64,000 nt of DNA from Xenophilus sp003671765 (GCA_051414805.1 CP166702.1:4030001-4094000), one strand, 5' to 3'. Shown: positions 27,154-36,878, numbered from the stretch's first letter. Numbers and translations are program-made. The notes: a model not told the origin generated them from the letters alone.

Positions 27154-28443
27154 TCAGGCGGCGACGGCCTGCGAGATCACCGTGCGCTCGACCAGCCGGT
27201 CGTCGCCCAGCACGATCATCGAGAACAGCAGTTCCTCGACGTTCTCGGCGCGCGCCGTCTTGCGCGCCAGCAGCGGCGTGGCCGACGGATCGAGCACCAG
27301 GAAGTCCGCCTCGCAGCCGGGCTGCAGGTTGCCCACCACGCCTGCCAGGCCCAGCGCGCGGGCGGCGCCGCCGGTGTGGCGCCACCACAGCTGCGAGGGC
27401 GCGAGGCTCAGGCCCGGCTTGGTCTGGCCCTCGCGGCCGACGTAGTACGCGGCCAGCATGGTGTGGAAGGGGCTGAAGCTGGTGCCGCCGCCGACGTCGC
27501 TGGCCAGGCCATGGTGGTAGCCGATGCGCTGCGCGCCCTCGAAGTCGAAGAAGCCGCTGTCCAGGAAGAGGTTGCTCGTGGGACTGACCGCCGCCGCCGC
27601 GCCGGTCTCGCGCATGAGCGCGCGGTCGGCGTCGTCGAAGTGGATGCAGTGCGCGTACACGGCGCGCTCGCGCATCAGCCTGAAGCCCACGTACACGTCG
27701 AGGTACGACCGCGCCCTGGGAAAGAGCTCGCGCACCCACTTCACCTCGTCGAGGTTCTCGGCCACGTGCGAATGGATCCAGGTGTCGCCGTAGGTGGTGG
27801 CCAGTTCGCCCGCACCGGCGAGCTGGGCGTCGGTGCAGCTGGGCGCGAAGCGCGGCGTGATCGCGTAGCCCAGGCGGTCGACCATGTGCCAGCGGCGGAT
27901 GAGCGCCTCGGTGTCGATCAGGCTCTGCTCGGTCTGGTCGCGCACGCCGTCGGGCGAATGGCGGTCCTGCAGCACCTTGCCGCCGATCATGCGCAGTTGC
28001 CGCCGCTGCGAGGCCTCGAAGAAGGCGTCGACCGAGGCCGGGTGCGAGGTCGCGAAGGTCAGCGCCGTGGTGACGCCGTTGCGCATCAGCTCGTCGAGGA
28101 AGAACTCGGCCACCTCGGCCGAATGCGCCGGGTCGGCGAAGCGGCTTTCGGCCGGGAAGGTGTAGTTCTCGAGCCAGGGCAGCAGCCCTTCCGCGGGCGC
28201 GCCAATGATGTCGGTCTGCGGAAAGTGGATGTGCATGTCGATGAAGCCCGGCGCCAGGATGCGGCCCGGCAGGTGCGTCACGGGCGCATCGGGATGGCGC
28301 GCCGACACGGCACGGAAGTCGCCGGCATCGAGCACGCGCTGGCGGCCCTGCGCGTCGGCGGCCACGACCAGCAGCCCGTCCTCGTCGTAGAGGGGGCGTC
28401 CGGCATCGTCGAAGCGCAGGAGGGCGGCACGGTAGGCAATCAT
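27154..28443 (-). CDS. guaD: Guanine deaminase
   Basis: A 429-residue amidohydrolase that converts guanine to xanthine plus ammonia. The zinc site begins with His71 and His73 in GFIDMHIHFPQ, a guaD signature, followed by HSHVAEN, HCIHFDDADRALM and the catalytic Asp in SDVGGGTSFSPFHTM. The product, xanthine, would feed the xanthine dehydrogenase encoded 18 kb to the right. It is separated by 86 bp from the acyl-CoA synthetase gene upstream on the same strand. Confidence 0.95.
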   Translation of the reverse strand: MIAYRAALLRFDDAGRPLYDEDGLLVVAADAQGRQRVLDAGDFRAVSARHPDAPVTHLPGRILAPGFIDMHIHFPQTDIIGAPAEGLLPWLENYTFPAESRFADPAHSAEVAEFFLDELMRNGVTTALTFATSHPASVDAFFEASQRRQLRMIGGKVLQDRHSPDGVRDQTEQSLIDTEALIRRWHMVDRLGYAITPRFAPSCTDAQLAGAGELATTYGDTWIHSHVAENLDEVKWVRELFPRARSYLDVYVGFRLMRERAVYAHCIHFDDADRALMRETGAAAAVSPTSNLFLDSGFFDFEGAQRIGYHHGLASDVGGGTSFSPFHTMLAAYYVGREGQTKPGLSLAPSQLWWRHTGGAARALGLAGVVGNLQPGCEADFLVLDPSATPLLARKTARAENVEELLFSMIVLGDDRLVERTVISQAVAA

Positions 28444-28529
28444 CGGCCCAGCTTAACGAATTGCGCCCCGCTGGGGATATGCCGTGGCGGATAGCCGGCA
28501 TCCGGCCGGCGTGTATGCCGGCGCAGGCT

Positions 28530-30452
28530 TCAGGGCCCCTCGATGCGCACCTTGGCCGGCAGGGCCCCGAGCGAGGCCTCCAGCGCCGCACGCAGCGCGC
28601 CTGCCTGGGCGCCGGCCGGCACCGCCACGCGTACGCCGGCCTCGCCCTCCGGCTGCGCCGTCGGCCGTTCGGCCGCGGGCACGCCCAGCCGCTCGGCGGC
28701 CTGCGCGATCAACGCGTCGGCCACGCGGCAGGTCGCCATCTGCCGCAGCTCGGGCTTGAAGATCTTGCCCACGTTGGTCATGGGCATGTGGTCGACCAGA
28801 TAGACGGCCTTGGGCCTGGCCGGCGCCTCGTCCACCCGCTCGGCGGCGAAGGCCAGCAGTTCCTCGGGCGTGGCCTGCGCGCCGGGCACCAGCGTCGCGA
28901 ACACGACCGGCAATTCGCCGGCGTAAGCATCGGGCGCACCCACCGCGGCCGTGAGCTGCACCGCGGGGTGCGCGCCCAGCGCGTCCTCGATGGTCTTGGG
29001 GTCGATGTTGTGGCCGCTGCGGATGATCAGGTCCTTGGAACGACCGGTGAGATTGAGCCGCTCGTCGCCGTCCAGCCAGCCCAGGTCGCCGGTGGCCAGC
29101 CAGCCGTCGGGCGTGAAGGCCTTGGCCGTGTCCTTTTCGTCCAGGAAGCCAGAGAAGAGGTTGGGCGACTTGAAAAGCACCATGCCCGTCTCGCCCGGCG
29201 CCACGTCGCGGTCGCTCGCGCCGCCCTGCGCGTCGAGCGCCACGATGCGCAGCTGCGAATACGGCAGGCGAAAGCCCACGCAGCCCGCTGGCCCCACCAC
29301 GCCGGGTGGCGTGATGGTCGAGATGCCGGCCATCTCGGTCATGCCCAGGCTCTCGTGCACATGCAGGCCGAACTGCCGCTCGAAGCGCTGCCCCAGTTCG
29401 GGCGGCAGCACCGCGGCGCCGGTGCGGCAGTAGCGGATGGAGGAGATGTCGGCGCCATCGAGCGGCACATTCGCCAGCGCGGCCAGCACGGTGGGCACGG
29501 CCGAGAGCGAGGTCGGCTTGTATCGGTCGACCAGGCGCCAGTAGCCCGCCAGCACCTCCTTGTTGCGCATCAGCGCGGTGGTGGGGATGATGACCTCGAC
29601 CCCGGCCGACAGCGACGCGAGCGAGGCCGGCAGCACGCCCGCGACGTGGAAGAGAGGGTAGCCGTTGATGGTGATGTCCTGCGGGCCCAGCCCGGTGAGC
29701 TGTACGCCGGCCCAGGCGGTGAAGACCTGCGCGCCATGGCTGTGGCGCGCGAGCTTGGGCGCACCGGTGGTGCCGCCGGTGTGGAAGTAGGCGGCGATGT
29801 CGGCCGGCGCGATGTCGCGGCCGCTCACCAGCCGGTCGGCCGGCTGCGCGGCGCGCACGGCCGCGAAATCGGCTACGCCCTCGGGCAGCGGCGGTGGGGC
29901 GGCCTCGTCGAGCGGAGACACGCGCAGCACCTGCACCAGCGTCGGCACCTGGCCGCGGATGCGCATCGCCTTCGACCACATGCCCGACTCGTCGTCGTTG
30001 CCCCAGGCGATCAGCACCTTGGCGCGGGCGGCGTTCATGAGCGACACCAGCTTCTCGTCGGTGAGCAGCGGGTTGAGCGGCTGCACGATGCCAGCCGCCT
30101 CGCCGCCCCACAGGGCCAGGTGGTATTCCAGGCAACCGGGCAGCAGCACGGCGACCGCGTCCTGCGGGCCCACGCCGAGGGCGTGCAGCGCATTGGCGGT
30201 CTGGTGGATGCCCGCCAGCAACTGCGCGTAGCTCCAGCGCAGCGGCGCGTCGGCCGGGTTGCCGGTGCGCAGGAAGGTCAGCGCCGGCTTGTCGCCGAAG
30301 GCGGCGGCCGAGTTGCGGAAGATCTCGTAGGTGCTGCGCACGGTCAACGCCTCGGCCAGCGGCCTGGCCTCGAGGCGTCGCACGTCGTCGATGCTGCGGA
30401 TGGGAGCGGCGGCCGAGAAGGCGGCCGACGGGGTGGCGGGGGCAAGGGGCAT
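28530..30452 (-). CDS. AMP-binding acyl-CoA synthetase
   Basis: A 640-residue adenylate-forming ligase. Motifs: A3 phosphate loop YFHTGGTTGAPKLARHSH, A5 ESLGMTEMAG, A7/A8 TGDLGWLDGDERLNLTGRSKDLI and the A10 catalytic lysine in TNVGKIFKPELRQ. It would activate a carboxylic acid to its CoA thioester in two steps; the chain type is not predictable. The C-terminal tail of ~80 residues beyond A10 is longer than in many family members. Placement next to guaD does not suggest a shared pathway. Confidence 0.9.
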   Translation of the reverse strand: MPLAPATPSAAFSAAAPIRSIDDVRRLEARPLAEALTVRSTYEIFRNSAAAFGDKPALTFLRTGNPADAPLRWSYAQLLAGIHQTANALHALGVGPQDAVAVLLPGCLEYHLALWGGEAAGIVQPLNPLLTDEKLVSLMNAARAKVLIAWGNDDESGMWSKAMRIRGQVPTLVQVLRVSPLDEAAPPPLPEGVADFAAVRAAQPADRLVSGRDIAPADIAAYFHTGGTTGAPKLARHSHGAQVFTAWAGVQLTGLGPQDITINGYPLFHVAGVLPASLASLSAGVEVIIPTTALMRNKEVLAGYWRLVDRYKPTSLSAVPTVLAALANVPLDGADISSIRYCRTGAAVLPPELGQRFERQFGLHVHESLGMTEMAGISTITPPGVVGPAGCVGFRLPYSQLRIVALDAQGGASDRDVAPGETGMVLFKSPNLFSGFLDEKDTAKAFTPDGWLATGDLGWLDGDERLNLTGRSKDLIIRSGHNIDPKTIEDALGAHPAVQLTAAVGAPDAYAGELPVVFATLVPGAQATPEELLAFAAERVDEAPARPKAVYLVDHMPMTNVGKIFKPELRQMATCRVADALIAQAAERLGVPAAERPTAQPEGEAGVRVAVPAGAQAGALRAALEASLGALPAKVRIEGP

Positions 30453-30570
30453 GGGGCGAATCCTTCGGGCGCCCCGGCCGACGCGCGGGCGGCCTGGCGC
30501 CGTGTCATCGTAGCGCCGCGCCGGGCGCCCCTCTCCGCCTGGGAGTCACCCGCGGGTCAGTGCCGATCCT

Positions 30571-30632
30571 TTCAAGCCGAATCGGCCTGCAGCGCACGTA
30601 GATCGGTCGCCAGCAGCTATGAAAACCATAGC
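30571..30632 (-). repeat. ~60-bp dispersed hairpin element, copy 3
   Basis: On the minus strand it begins GCTATGGTTTTCATAGC (stem 5, loop 7), continues with TGCTGGCG and ends GGCCGATTCGGCTTGAAA. Length and both ends match copy 1. It lies 8 bases past the stop of the BMP protein gene, so it would be the first structure in that mRNA's 3' tail. Confidence 0.75.
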
Positions 30633-30639
30633 ATCCGGC

Positions 30640-31740
30640 TCAGCGGGCGATGCGTCCCTGCACGCCCTCGGCCAGCCAGTTCATCTGCAGGATCTGCGGG
30701 TCGGTCAACGCGCTGCCCTTGGCGATGGCCACATGGCCCTCGTTGTCGCGCACGTCCTGCGAGCCGGCGCGGAAGGGCTGCAGCTTGCCATCGGCAATGT
30801 CCTGCTGCCGCGCGAGCACCTCCTGGCGCACGGCCTCCGGCACCTTGGGCCCGAAGTCGCCGACGCGCACCATGCCTTCCTTCACGCCGCCCCAGGTGTC
30901 CTCGCTCTTCCAAGTGCCGTCGAGCACCGCCTTCGCGCGGCGCGTGTCGTAGTCGCCCCAGCGGTGGGTGACGGCCACCAGCTGCGCGTCGGGCGCCACC
31001 TGGCGCATGTCGGAGTGGTAGGCGACGGCCCAACGGCCGCGGTCCTGCGCGGCCTTCATCACGGCCGTGGAGCCAGTGTGGAAGGCGATCACGTCGACGC
31101 CCTGGTCGAACAGGCGCATGGCGGCATCGCGCTCCTGCGGCGGATCGAACCAGACGTTGAGCCACACCACCTTGACCTGCGCTTTCGGGTTGACCGAGCG
31201 CATCCCCAGCGTGAAGGCATTGAGGCCCTGCAGCACCTCGGGGATCGGGAAGCCCGCGACATAGCCGGCGATGTTCGACTTCGTCATGCGGCCCGCCGCC
31301 ACGCCCGCGAGGTAGCGGCCCTCGTAGTAGCGCGCGTTGGCCGTCGCCACGTTGGGCGCGCGCTTGTAGCCGGTGATGGACTCGAACTTCACCCCGGGGA
31401 AGTCCTTCGCCACCTTCAAGGTCGGCTCCATGTAGCCGAAGCTCGGCGTGAAGATGAGCTGGTGGCCCTGCATCGCGAGGTCGCGGATCACGCGCTCGGC
31501 GTCGGCGCCCTCGGCGACGTTCTCGACGTAGGTGGTCTTCACCTGGCCCGGCAGCGCCGCCTCGATGGCCTTGCGGCCCTCGTCGTGCTGGCGCACCCAG
31601 CCCGCATCGGACAGCGGCGCCACATAGACGAAGCCGATCTTCAGCGGCTCGGGGGCCGGCTTCTGCGCCAGGGAGGGGAGACAGAAAAGAGACATCGCGG
31701 CGCACGCCAGAACGGCGCGGCCGACGAGGTTTTTGTACAT
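30640..31740 (-). CDS. BMP-family periplasmic binding protein, no adjacent ABC partner
   Basis: A 366-residue binding protein of the basic membrane protein/nucleoside family. It has an ordinary cleavable signal peptide (MYKNLVGRAVLACAAMSLFCLPSLAQ), not a lipobox, unlike its paralogue at 38105. Shared landmarks are IGFVYVAPLSDAGWVRQHDEG, FGYMEPTLKVAKDF, GYKRAPNVATANARYYEGRYLAG and IPEVLQGLNAFTLGMRSVNP. The likely ligand is a purine nucleoside or base. No permease or ATPase gene adjoins; it may share the transporter encoded at 39346-42947. Confidence 0.9.
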   Translation of the reverse strand: MYKNLVGRAVLACAAMSLFCLPSLAQKPAPEPLKIGFVYVAPLSDAGWVRQHDEGRKAIEAALPGQVKTTYVENVAEGADAERVIRDLAMQGHQLIFTPSFGYMEPTLKVAKDFPGVKFESITGYKRAPNVATANARYYEGRYLAGVAAGRMTKSNIAGYVAGFPIPEVLQGLNAFTLGMRSVNPKAQVKVVWLNVWFDPPQERDAAMRLFDQGVDVIAFHTGSTAVMKAAQDRGRWAVAYHSDMRQVAPDAQLVAVTHRWGDYDTRRAKAVLDGTWKSEDTWGGVKEGMVRVGDFGPKVPEAVRQEVLARQQDIADGKLQPFRAGSQDVRDNEGHVAIAKGSALTDPQILQMNWLAEGVQGRIAR

Positions 31741-31769
31741 GGTGTTCCTCTACATGGCCCCGGTGGAAC

Positions 31770-31804
31770 AAAAAAAACGTTGCAGCCGGGACGCCTGCAA
31801 CGTT
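31770..31804 (-). terminator. Intrinsic terminator of the LysR gene
   Basis: Read on the minus strand, AACGTTGCAG pairs with CTGCAACGTT (10 bp, 9-nt loop) and is followed by eight T residues (the A tract at 31770-31777). It starts 10 bases after the LysR stop at 31814 and insulates the BMP gene downstream. Confidence 0.93.
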
Positions 31805-31813
31805 GGGGCGATT

Positions 31814-32830
31814 TTAGGGCTGCATCGACACCCGCCTTCCTGCACGGCGGCCGCCCGGCGCCGGCAACGGCGCGGGCACGCCCTGCTCCGGCCGCAGCGC
31901 CTGCGCCACGGCCTGGCGCAGCAAGGCGGCGAGTCGGTCCACCGGCGCCTGGGCCTCGACCTCGGGGCCGGCGCGGTAGAGCGTCAGCGTCACCGCCTGC
32001 AGTGCCGGCAGGCCGGCCGGGCCGGGCTGGATGGCGGACAACTGCGGCGGCACACCGAAGGGCGTGCGCACGGTGAGCCCCAGCCCCGCGCCCGTGGCCG
32101 CCCACAGCGCCGACAGGCTGCCGCTGGTGAAGGCGTGGCGCCAGGGCACACCGGCCCGGTCGAGGGCGCCGATGACGATGCTGCGCAGGGGACAGGGCGC
32201 GTCCAGCAGCACCAGGGGCAGCGGCTCGCGCGCGGCGCGTGGGCCCGCATTGCGGGGCGCACGGGCCTGCCACCAGGGCGCGTCCTGCGTTTCCGGCGCC
32301 GCAGGGCCCAGCCACTGCAAGGGCAGCCGCGCGATGCGCTCGGCGTGCGGCGAGATCGGTTCGTCGCCGACGTCCCAGGCCAGGGCCAGATCGAGCTCGC
32401 GCAGCATCAGGCGCTCCCGCAGCACTGCGCTGCGGGCCACGCAGGCCTCGATGCGCACCTGCGGATGGGCCCGCGCGAAGCGGCCCAGCACCGCGGGCAG
32501 GACCGCCTCGCCGAAGTCCTCCTGCAGCCCCAGGCGCACGCACCCCTGCAGGCCCGTCCCCTGGATCGCCGTGGCCGCCTCTTCGTTGAGCGCCAGCAGG
32601 CGGTGGGCGTACGCCAGCAGCGTCTCGCCGGCGTCCGTGAGCGCCAGGCCCCGGCCCGCCTTGCGGAACAGGGCCGTGCCCGCCTGCGCCTCCAGCTTCT
32701 TGAGCTGCGCACTCACGGCGGAGGTGGAGCGCCCCAGCCGGTCGGCGGCGCGCGCGTAGCTGCCGAGCGCGATGCCGGTGGCGAAGCTGCGCAGCACATC
32801 CAGGTCGAACATTGTCTGTGCCATGGGCAT
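31814..32830 (-). CDS. LysR-family transcriptional regulator
   Basis: A 338-residue regulator. The N-terminal winged HTH covers FDLDVLRSFATGIALGSYARAADRLGRSTSAVSAQLKKLE, followed by the linker helix and a substrate-binding domain with VRLGLQEDFGEAVLPAVLGRF and a C-terminal Arg/Pro-rich tail. Close ATGs at 32830, 32824 and 32812 are possible starts. It is divergent from the MFS gene at 32909, its most likely target, and a dyad at 32864-32878 lies between them. Confidence 0.9.
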   Translation of the reverse strand: MPMAQTMFDLDVLRSFATGIALGSYARAADRLGRSTSAVSAQLKKLEAQAGTALFRKAGRGLALTDAGETLLAYAHRLLALNEEAATAIQGTGLQGCVRLGLQEDFGEAVLPAVLGRFARAHPQVRIEACVARSAVLRERLMLRELDLALAWDVGDEPISPHAERIARLPLQWLGPAAPETQDAPWWQARAPRNAGPRAAREPLPLVLLDAPCPLRSIVIGALDRAGVPWRHAFTSGSLSALWAATGAGLGLTVRTPFGVPPQLSAIQPGPAGLPALQAVTLTLYRAGPEVEAQAPVDRLAALLRQAVAQALRPEQGVPAPLPAPGGRRAGRRVSMQP

Positions 32831-32863
32831 CGTCCTGATTTTTGGGATGGTTGTGTGATTATT

Positions 32864-32878
32864 TTCTGATTTTCAGAA
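32864..32878. promoter_or_regulatory. Candidate LysR operator in divergent promoter
   Basis: TTCTGATTTTCAGAA is a perfect 6-bp dyad with a 3-bp centre in the 78-bp gap between the LysR gene and the MFS gene. It contains the T...A framed palindrome expected for LysR-type sites and lies in the only A+T-rich stretch of the gap. Confidence 0.5.
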
Positions 32879-32908
32879 TTGTTCGAGCGACGCACACTGC
32901 GTCGCACC

Positions 32909-34204
32909 ATGAGTTCTTCCTCCTCCATCTCGCCACGCCCGGCACGTCACCGCTGGAAGGTGCTGGCCGCGGGCGTGGCGGCCAACGCCGCCTTCTCCGT
33001 CGCCTTCAGCGGCATTCCCATGACCGCGGTGCTGCTGCGCACGGGCTACCGGCTCGACAACGCGTCCCTGGGACTGGCGCTCGGCCTGATGGGCCTGGGC
33101 ATTGCACTCAGCGAACTGCCCTGGGGCCTGTTGACCGATCGCTGGGGCGATCGCCCGGTGCTGCTCATCGGCCTGGGGAGCACCGCACTCGCGTTGGGCG
33201 CAATGGCGCTGTGGGCCGCGCCGCGCGGTGAACACATCCCCGGCCTGGGCGTCCTGGGCGCCGGCCTGCTGGGCGTGGGCCTGCTCGGCGGCAGCGTCAA
33301 CGGCGCGAGCGGACGGGCGGTGATGCTGTGGTTCGGCGACGGCGAGCGGGGGCTGGCCATGAGCATCCGCCAGACCGCGGTGCCGCTGGGCGGCGCGCTG
33401 GGGGCCCTGCTGCTCCCGTGGATTGCACTGCACTTCGGCTTTGCGGCGCTGTACGCGGTGCTGGCGCTGCTGTGCGCCGTGGGCGCGGCCCTCTGCTGGG
33501 CCTGGGTGCACGAGCCTTCCTCCAGCGCCCTGGCCGGCAACGCCCCGGCCCATGCGCCGGCGCGGCCGGCCTCGGCCGCCGGCCCGCTGCGCGACGCACG
33601 GGTGTGGCGCATCGTGGGCGGCATCGGCATCCTGTGCGCGCCCCAGTTCGCCGTCCTGTCCTTCGGCACCGTGTTCCTGCACGATGCCGGCGGCCTCGGC
33701 CTGGCGGTCATCACGGCCGCGATGGTCGGGGTGCAGGCCGGTGCCATGGCGGCACGGGTGTGGAGTGGCGGCTGGACCGACCGGCACCGCAACCGCCCGG
33801 CCTATCTCCGTGCCTGCAGCGCCCTGGCCGTGGGACTGTTCGCCGCGCTGGCGCTGCTCGGCAGCGTGGCGTCTGGGCAGGCCGCACACGCCCTGCCCTG
33901 GCAGGCCGCGATGGTGGCGCTGCTCGTGGCCAGCGGCATCTGCGTGTCGGCCTGGCATGGGGTGGCCTACACCGAGCTGGCCGTGCTGGCCGGCCCCACC
34001 CGCGCCGGCACCGCCCTCGGCATGGCCAACACCTCCGTGTTCCTGGTCTGCTTCGTCACCCCGTTCTCCATCCCCCACCTGATGGCCGCCGGCGCCTGGC
34101 CACTGGTGTGGGCGATGGCCGCCCTGTGCGCCCTGGTCGCCCGCCCGCTGCTGGCACCCAGGCCCGCACCGACGGCCCAGGCCGGGTCGCCGAGCCGCGC
34201 CTGA
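32909..34204 (+). CDS. MFS transporter (putative efflux permease)
   Basis: A 431-residue polytopic protein with about 12 hydrophobic segments. The loop 2-3 signature is present as WGLLTDRWGDRPVLL, and a second copy in the C-terminal half as SGGWTDRHRNRPAY. A central hydrophilic loop (about residues 205-230) separates the halves. The ATG at 32909 is preferred over one at 32879, which would add a charged segment. Divergent transcription from a LysR gene suggests inducible expression. The substrate is unknown. Confidence 0.85.
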   Translation: MSSSSSISPRPARHRWKVLAAGVAANAAFSVAFSGIPMTAVLLRTGYRLDNASLGLALGLMGLGIALSELPWGLLTDRWGDRPVLLIGLGSTALALGAMALWAAPRGEHIPGLGVLGAGLLGVGLLGGSVNGASGRAVMLWFGDGERGLAMSIRQTAVPLGGALGALLLPWIALHFGFAALYAVLALLCAVGAALCWAWVHEPSSSALAGNAPAHAPARPASAAGPLRDARVWRIVGGIGILCAPQFAVLSFGTVFLHDAGGLGLAVITAAMVGVQAGAMAARVWSGGWTDRHRNRPAYLRACSALAVGLFAALALLGSVASGQAAHALPWQAAMVALLVASGICVSAWHGVAYTELAVLAGPTRAGTALGMANTSVFLVCFVTPFSIPHLMAAGAWPLVWAMAALCALVARPLLAPRPAPTAQAGSPSRA

Positions 34205-34288
34205 CACCGACCCGCATCGGCATCCACGAAGCAGGTGCCCGCCAATGGGCACGGGACGCGCCACCGGCGGCACCGCAGAATGGGCCGC

Positions 34289-35548
34289 ATGCCCGTGCTG
34301 CCTACACCCAACGATGTTCCCGGCACCCGGGCGCCGCCCGCGCCCGACGAGGGCCCCTGGCGCCGCAACCTCGCGGTGTGCATGTTCGGCTCGTTCACGA
34401 CCATCGTGGCGATGACCCTGCTGCTGCCCTTCCTGCCGCTGTACGTGGAGCAGCTGGGCGTCAAGGACCACGCAGCCATCGTGCAGTGGTCGGGCGCCGC
34501 CTATGGCGCCACCTTCCTCACGGCCGCGCTGGTGGCGCCGGTGTGGGGCCGGCTGGCCGACCTGTATGGCCGCAAGCTGATGCTCATCCGCGCCAGCCTC
34601 GGCATGGCGGTGGCGATGGCGCTCATCGGCATCGCGCAGGACGTCTGGCAGCTCGTCGGCCTGCGGCTGCTGGCCGGCCTGCTGGGCGGCTATGCGTCGG
34701 GCTCGATGCTGCTGGTCGCCACGCAGACGCCCAAGGCCCGTTCGGGCTGGGCATTGGGCACGATGTCCTCGGCCATCATGGCGGGCAACCTCGTGGGGCC
34801 CCTGGTGGGTGGGGCATTGCCGCCGCTGATCGGCATCCGCGCCACCTTCTTCGCCGCGGGCGCGGTGATCTTCGTCGCCTTCCTGGCCACCGCGTTGCTG
34901 ATCCGCGAGGCGCCGCGCCCGCGCGACGCCAGCGGCAAGCCCGTCGGTGCCGGCTGGGCTGCGATCCCGGACAAGGGGCCGGTCACGGCCATGTTCGTCA
35001 CCGGCATGCTGCTGATGCTGGCCAACATGTCGATCGAGCCGATCATCACGGTCTATGTCGCGACGCTGGTGCGCGACGCGGCCCAGGTCACGCTCGTCGC
35101 CGGCGTGGTGATGTCGGCCGCCGCGCTGGGCAGCATCCTTTCGGCCGCCCGCCTGGGCAAGCTGGCCGACCGCATCGGGCACTGGAACGTGATCGTCGCG
35201 TGCCTAGCGGTGTCCGCGCTGCTGCTGGTGCCGCAGGCCTTCGTCACGGCCGGCTGGCAGCTGGTGGCGCTGCGCTTCCTGATGGGCCTGTCGCTGGGCG
35301 GGCTGCTGCCGTGCATCGCGGCCGTGATCCGCCACCGTGTGCCCGAGAACGCCGCAGGGCAGATGCTGGGCTGGTCGGTGTCGGCACAGTACGTGGGCCA
35401 GGTCGCCGGGCCGCTCCTGGGCGGGTACGTCGGCGGGCACATCGGCATGCGGGCGGTGTTTCTCGGCACCTGCGTGCTGATGGCCCTCGGTGCGCTGGGC
35501 AATGCGTGGGTGCAGCGACGCCGCAGGCTGGGCCTCGCCGCGTCGTGA
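34289..35548 (+). CDS. MFS multidrug-type efflux transporter
   Basis: A 419-residue 12-helix transporter. The antiporter motif A appears as APVWGRLADLYGRKLML and again as AARLGKLADRIGHWNV in the second half, and motif C-like GxxxGPLVGG appears as AGNLVGPLVGGALPP. This pattern fits drug/H+ antiporters. A start nine bases upstream (34280) is equally possible. It follows the first MFS gene by 84 bp and converges with the M16 peptidase gene (22-bp gap). Confidence 0.87.
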   Translation: MPVLPTPNDVPGTRAPPAPDEGPWRRNLAVCMFGSFTTIVAMTLLLPFLPLYVEQLGVKDHAAIVQWSGAAYGATFLTAALVAPVWGRLADLYGRKLMLIRASLGMAVAMALIGIAQDVWQLVGLRLLAGLLGGYASGSMLLVATQTPKARSGWALGTMSSAIMAGNLVGPLVGGALPPLIGIRATFFAAGAVIFVAFLATALLIREAPRPRDASGKPVGAGWAAIPDKGPVTAMFVTGMLLMLANMSIEPIITVYVATLVRDAAQVTLVAGVVMSAAALGSILSAARLGKLADRIGHWNVIVACLAVSALLLVPQAFVTAGWQLVALRFLMGLSLGGLLPCIAAVIRHRVPENAAGQMLGWSVSAQYVGQVAGPLLGGYVGGHIGMRAVFLGTCVLMALGALGNAWVQRRRRLGLAAS

Positions 35549-35570
35549 CGCCGCTCCGCCCGCCCAGGAC

Positions 35571-36875
35571 TCAGGCTGCCAGGCGCGCGGCCAGCTGGCG
35601 CGCGCTGCGCGCGCTGGCGCCCTTGCCCGTGATCGCCAGCGCAGGCGGCTGGGCCAGCATGCGTGCGAAGACGGCGCGCACTTCGTCGGCACCGATGTCC
35701 TCGATCATGGCCAGCGTGTCGGCCACGGGCAGCACGGTGCCGGTCGCCAGCAGCTCCTCCACGGCCTGCTCCATCGTGGCGTAGGTCCGTTCGGCGGCGC
35801 GCACCCGCGACACGGTCAGCTGGTTCTTCGCGCGCTCCAGGTGCACGGGGTCGATCGCCGTCGCCTGGGCACGCAGCAGCTCGCCCGTGGCGGCGACCAG
35901 CGCGTCGAGCTTGTCGGGGGTGGTCACCGCGCTGACGATGAAGTTGGCCCAGACGTCGCCCTTGTCGAGCGTGGCGTCCACCGTGTAGGCCAGGCCGAGC
36001 TTTTCCCGAATGGTGTCGGACAGGGGCGAGGACATGCCACTGCCGAACAGGTTGGCGGCCACCGCCGCCGCCAGGCGCCAGCGCTGCGCCGGCATGGCGT
36101 CGGGCTGCACCGGCGCAACGGGATAGGCGATGTTCACGAAGACCTGCGACACCTGGGTGAAGCGACGCGCGAGGGCCTGGCCGAGGTACGCGGCCGCTGC
36201 CGGCGGGCGGGCCATCGACGGATCGGGTGCCGACCGCATGGCACCGAACAGCTCGCCGGCCAGCGTCATCCAGGCCTCGACGTCGAAATGGCCGGCCGCG
36301 GCGACGACCGTCTTGTCGGCCACGTAGTGCGACTGCACGTGGCGCACCAGGTCGCCGCGCGTGAAGCCTTCGATGTTGGCCAGGGTGCCGATCACCGGCA
36401 TGCCCATGGAGGCGTCGCCCCAGATGGCGCGGTCGAGCAGGTCGTCGGCACTGTCCTGCGGGTCCTCGTCGTACTCGATCGCCTCCTGGCGGATCACCTC
36501 CAGTTCACGCTGCAGCTCGTGCGCGGGAAAGCTGCTGTTGAGCACGATGTCGGCCGTCATGCGCAGCAGCGCGTCGGCATGGCGGCCCAGGCCGGTCATG
36601 AAGTAGGCCGTGGCGTCCTTGCCGGTGAAGGCGTTCACGTCGGCGCCGAGGCGCTCGGCGTCGAGGTTGATCGCCTGGACCGAACGCGTGGCCGTTCCCT
36701 TGAAGGCCATGTGCTCGAGCACGTGGCTGATGCCGTTGTCGGCCGGCGTCTCGTCGCGCGAGCCGACCCGCAGGAAGACGCCCACGCTGACGCTCTGCAC
36801 CTGCGGCATGGGCACGGCGAGCAGGCGCACGCCGTTGGGCAGCGTGCGCAGAACGGCGGCCGGATGCTCGGCCAT
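35571..36875 (-). CDS. M16 family zinc peptidase (processing-peptidase-like)
   Basis: A 434-residue inverzincin. The HXXEH motif is His51-Val-Leu-Glu54-His55 (ISHVLEHMAFKG), with the distal Glu in LEVIRQEAIEYDEDP and the second half carrying SSPLSDTIREKLGLAYTVDA, as in mitochondrial-processing-peptidase-type bacterial proteins. No signal peptide is present. It starts 3 bp after the adenine deaminase stop, so the two are probably co-transcribed, although a functional link is unclear. Confidence 0.93.
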   Translation of the reverse strand: MAEHPAAVLRTLPNGVRLLAVPMPQVQSVSVGVFLRVGSRDETPADNGISHVLEHMAFKGTATRSVQAINLDAERLGADVNAFTGKDATAYFMTGLGRHADALLRMTADIVLNSSFPAHELQRELEVIRQEAIEYDEDPQDSADDLLDRAIWGDASMGMPVIGTLANIEGFTRGDLVRHVQSHYVADKTVVAAAGHFDVEAWMTLAGELFGAMRSAPDPSMARPPAAAAYLGQALARRFTQVSQVFVNIAYPVAPVQPDAMPAQRWRLAAAVAANLFGSGMSSPLSDTIREKLGLAYTVDATLDKGDVWANFIVSAVTTPDKLDALVAATGELLRAQATAIDPVHLERAKNQLTVSRVRAAERTYATMEQAVEELLATGTVLPVADTLAMIEDIGADEVRAVFARMLAQPPALAITGKGASARSARQLAARLAA

Positions 36876-36878
36876 GGA

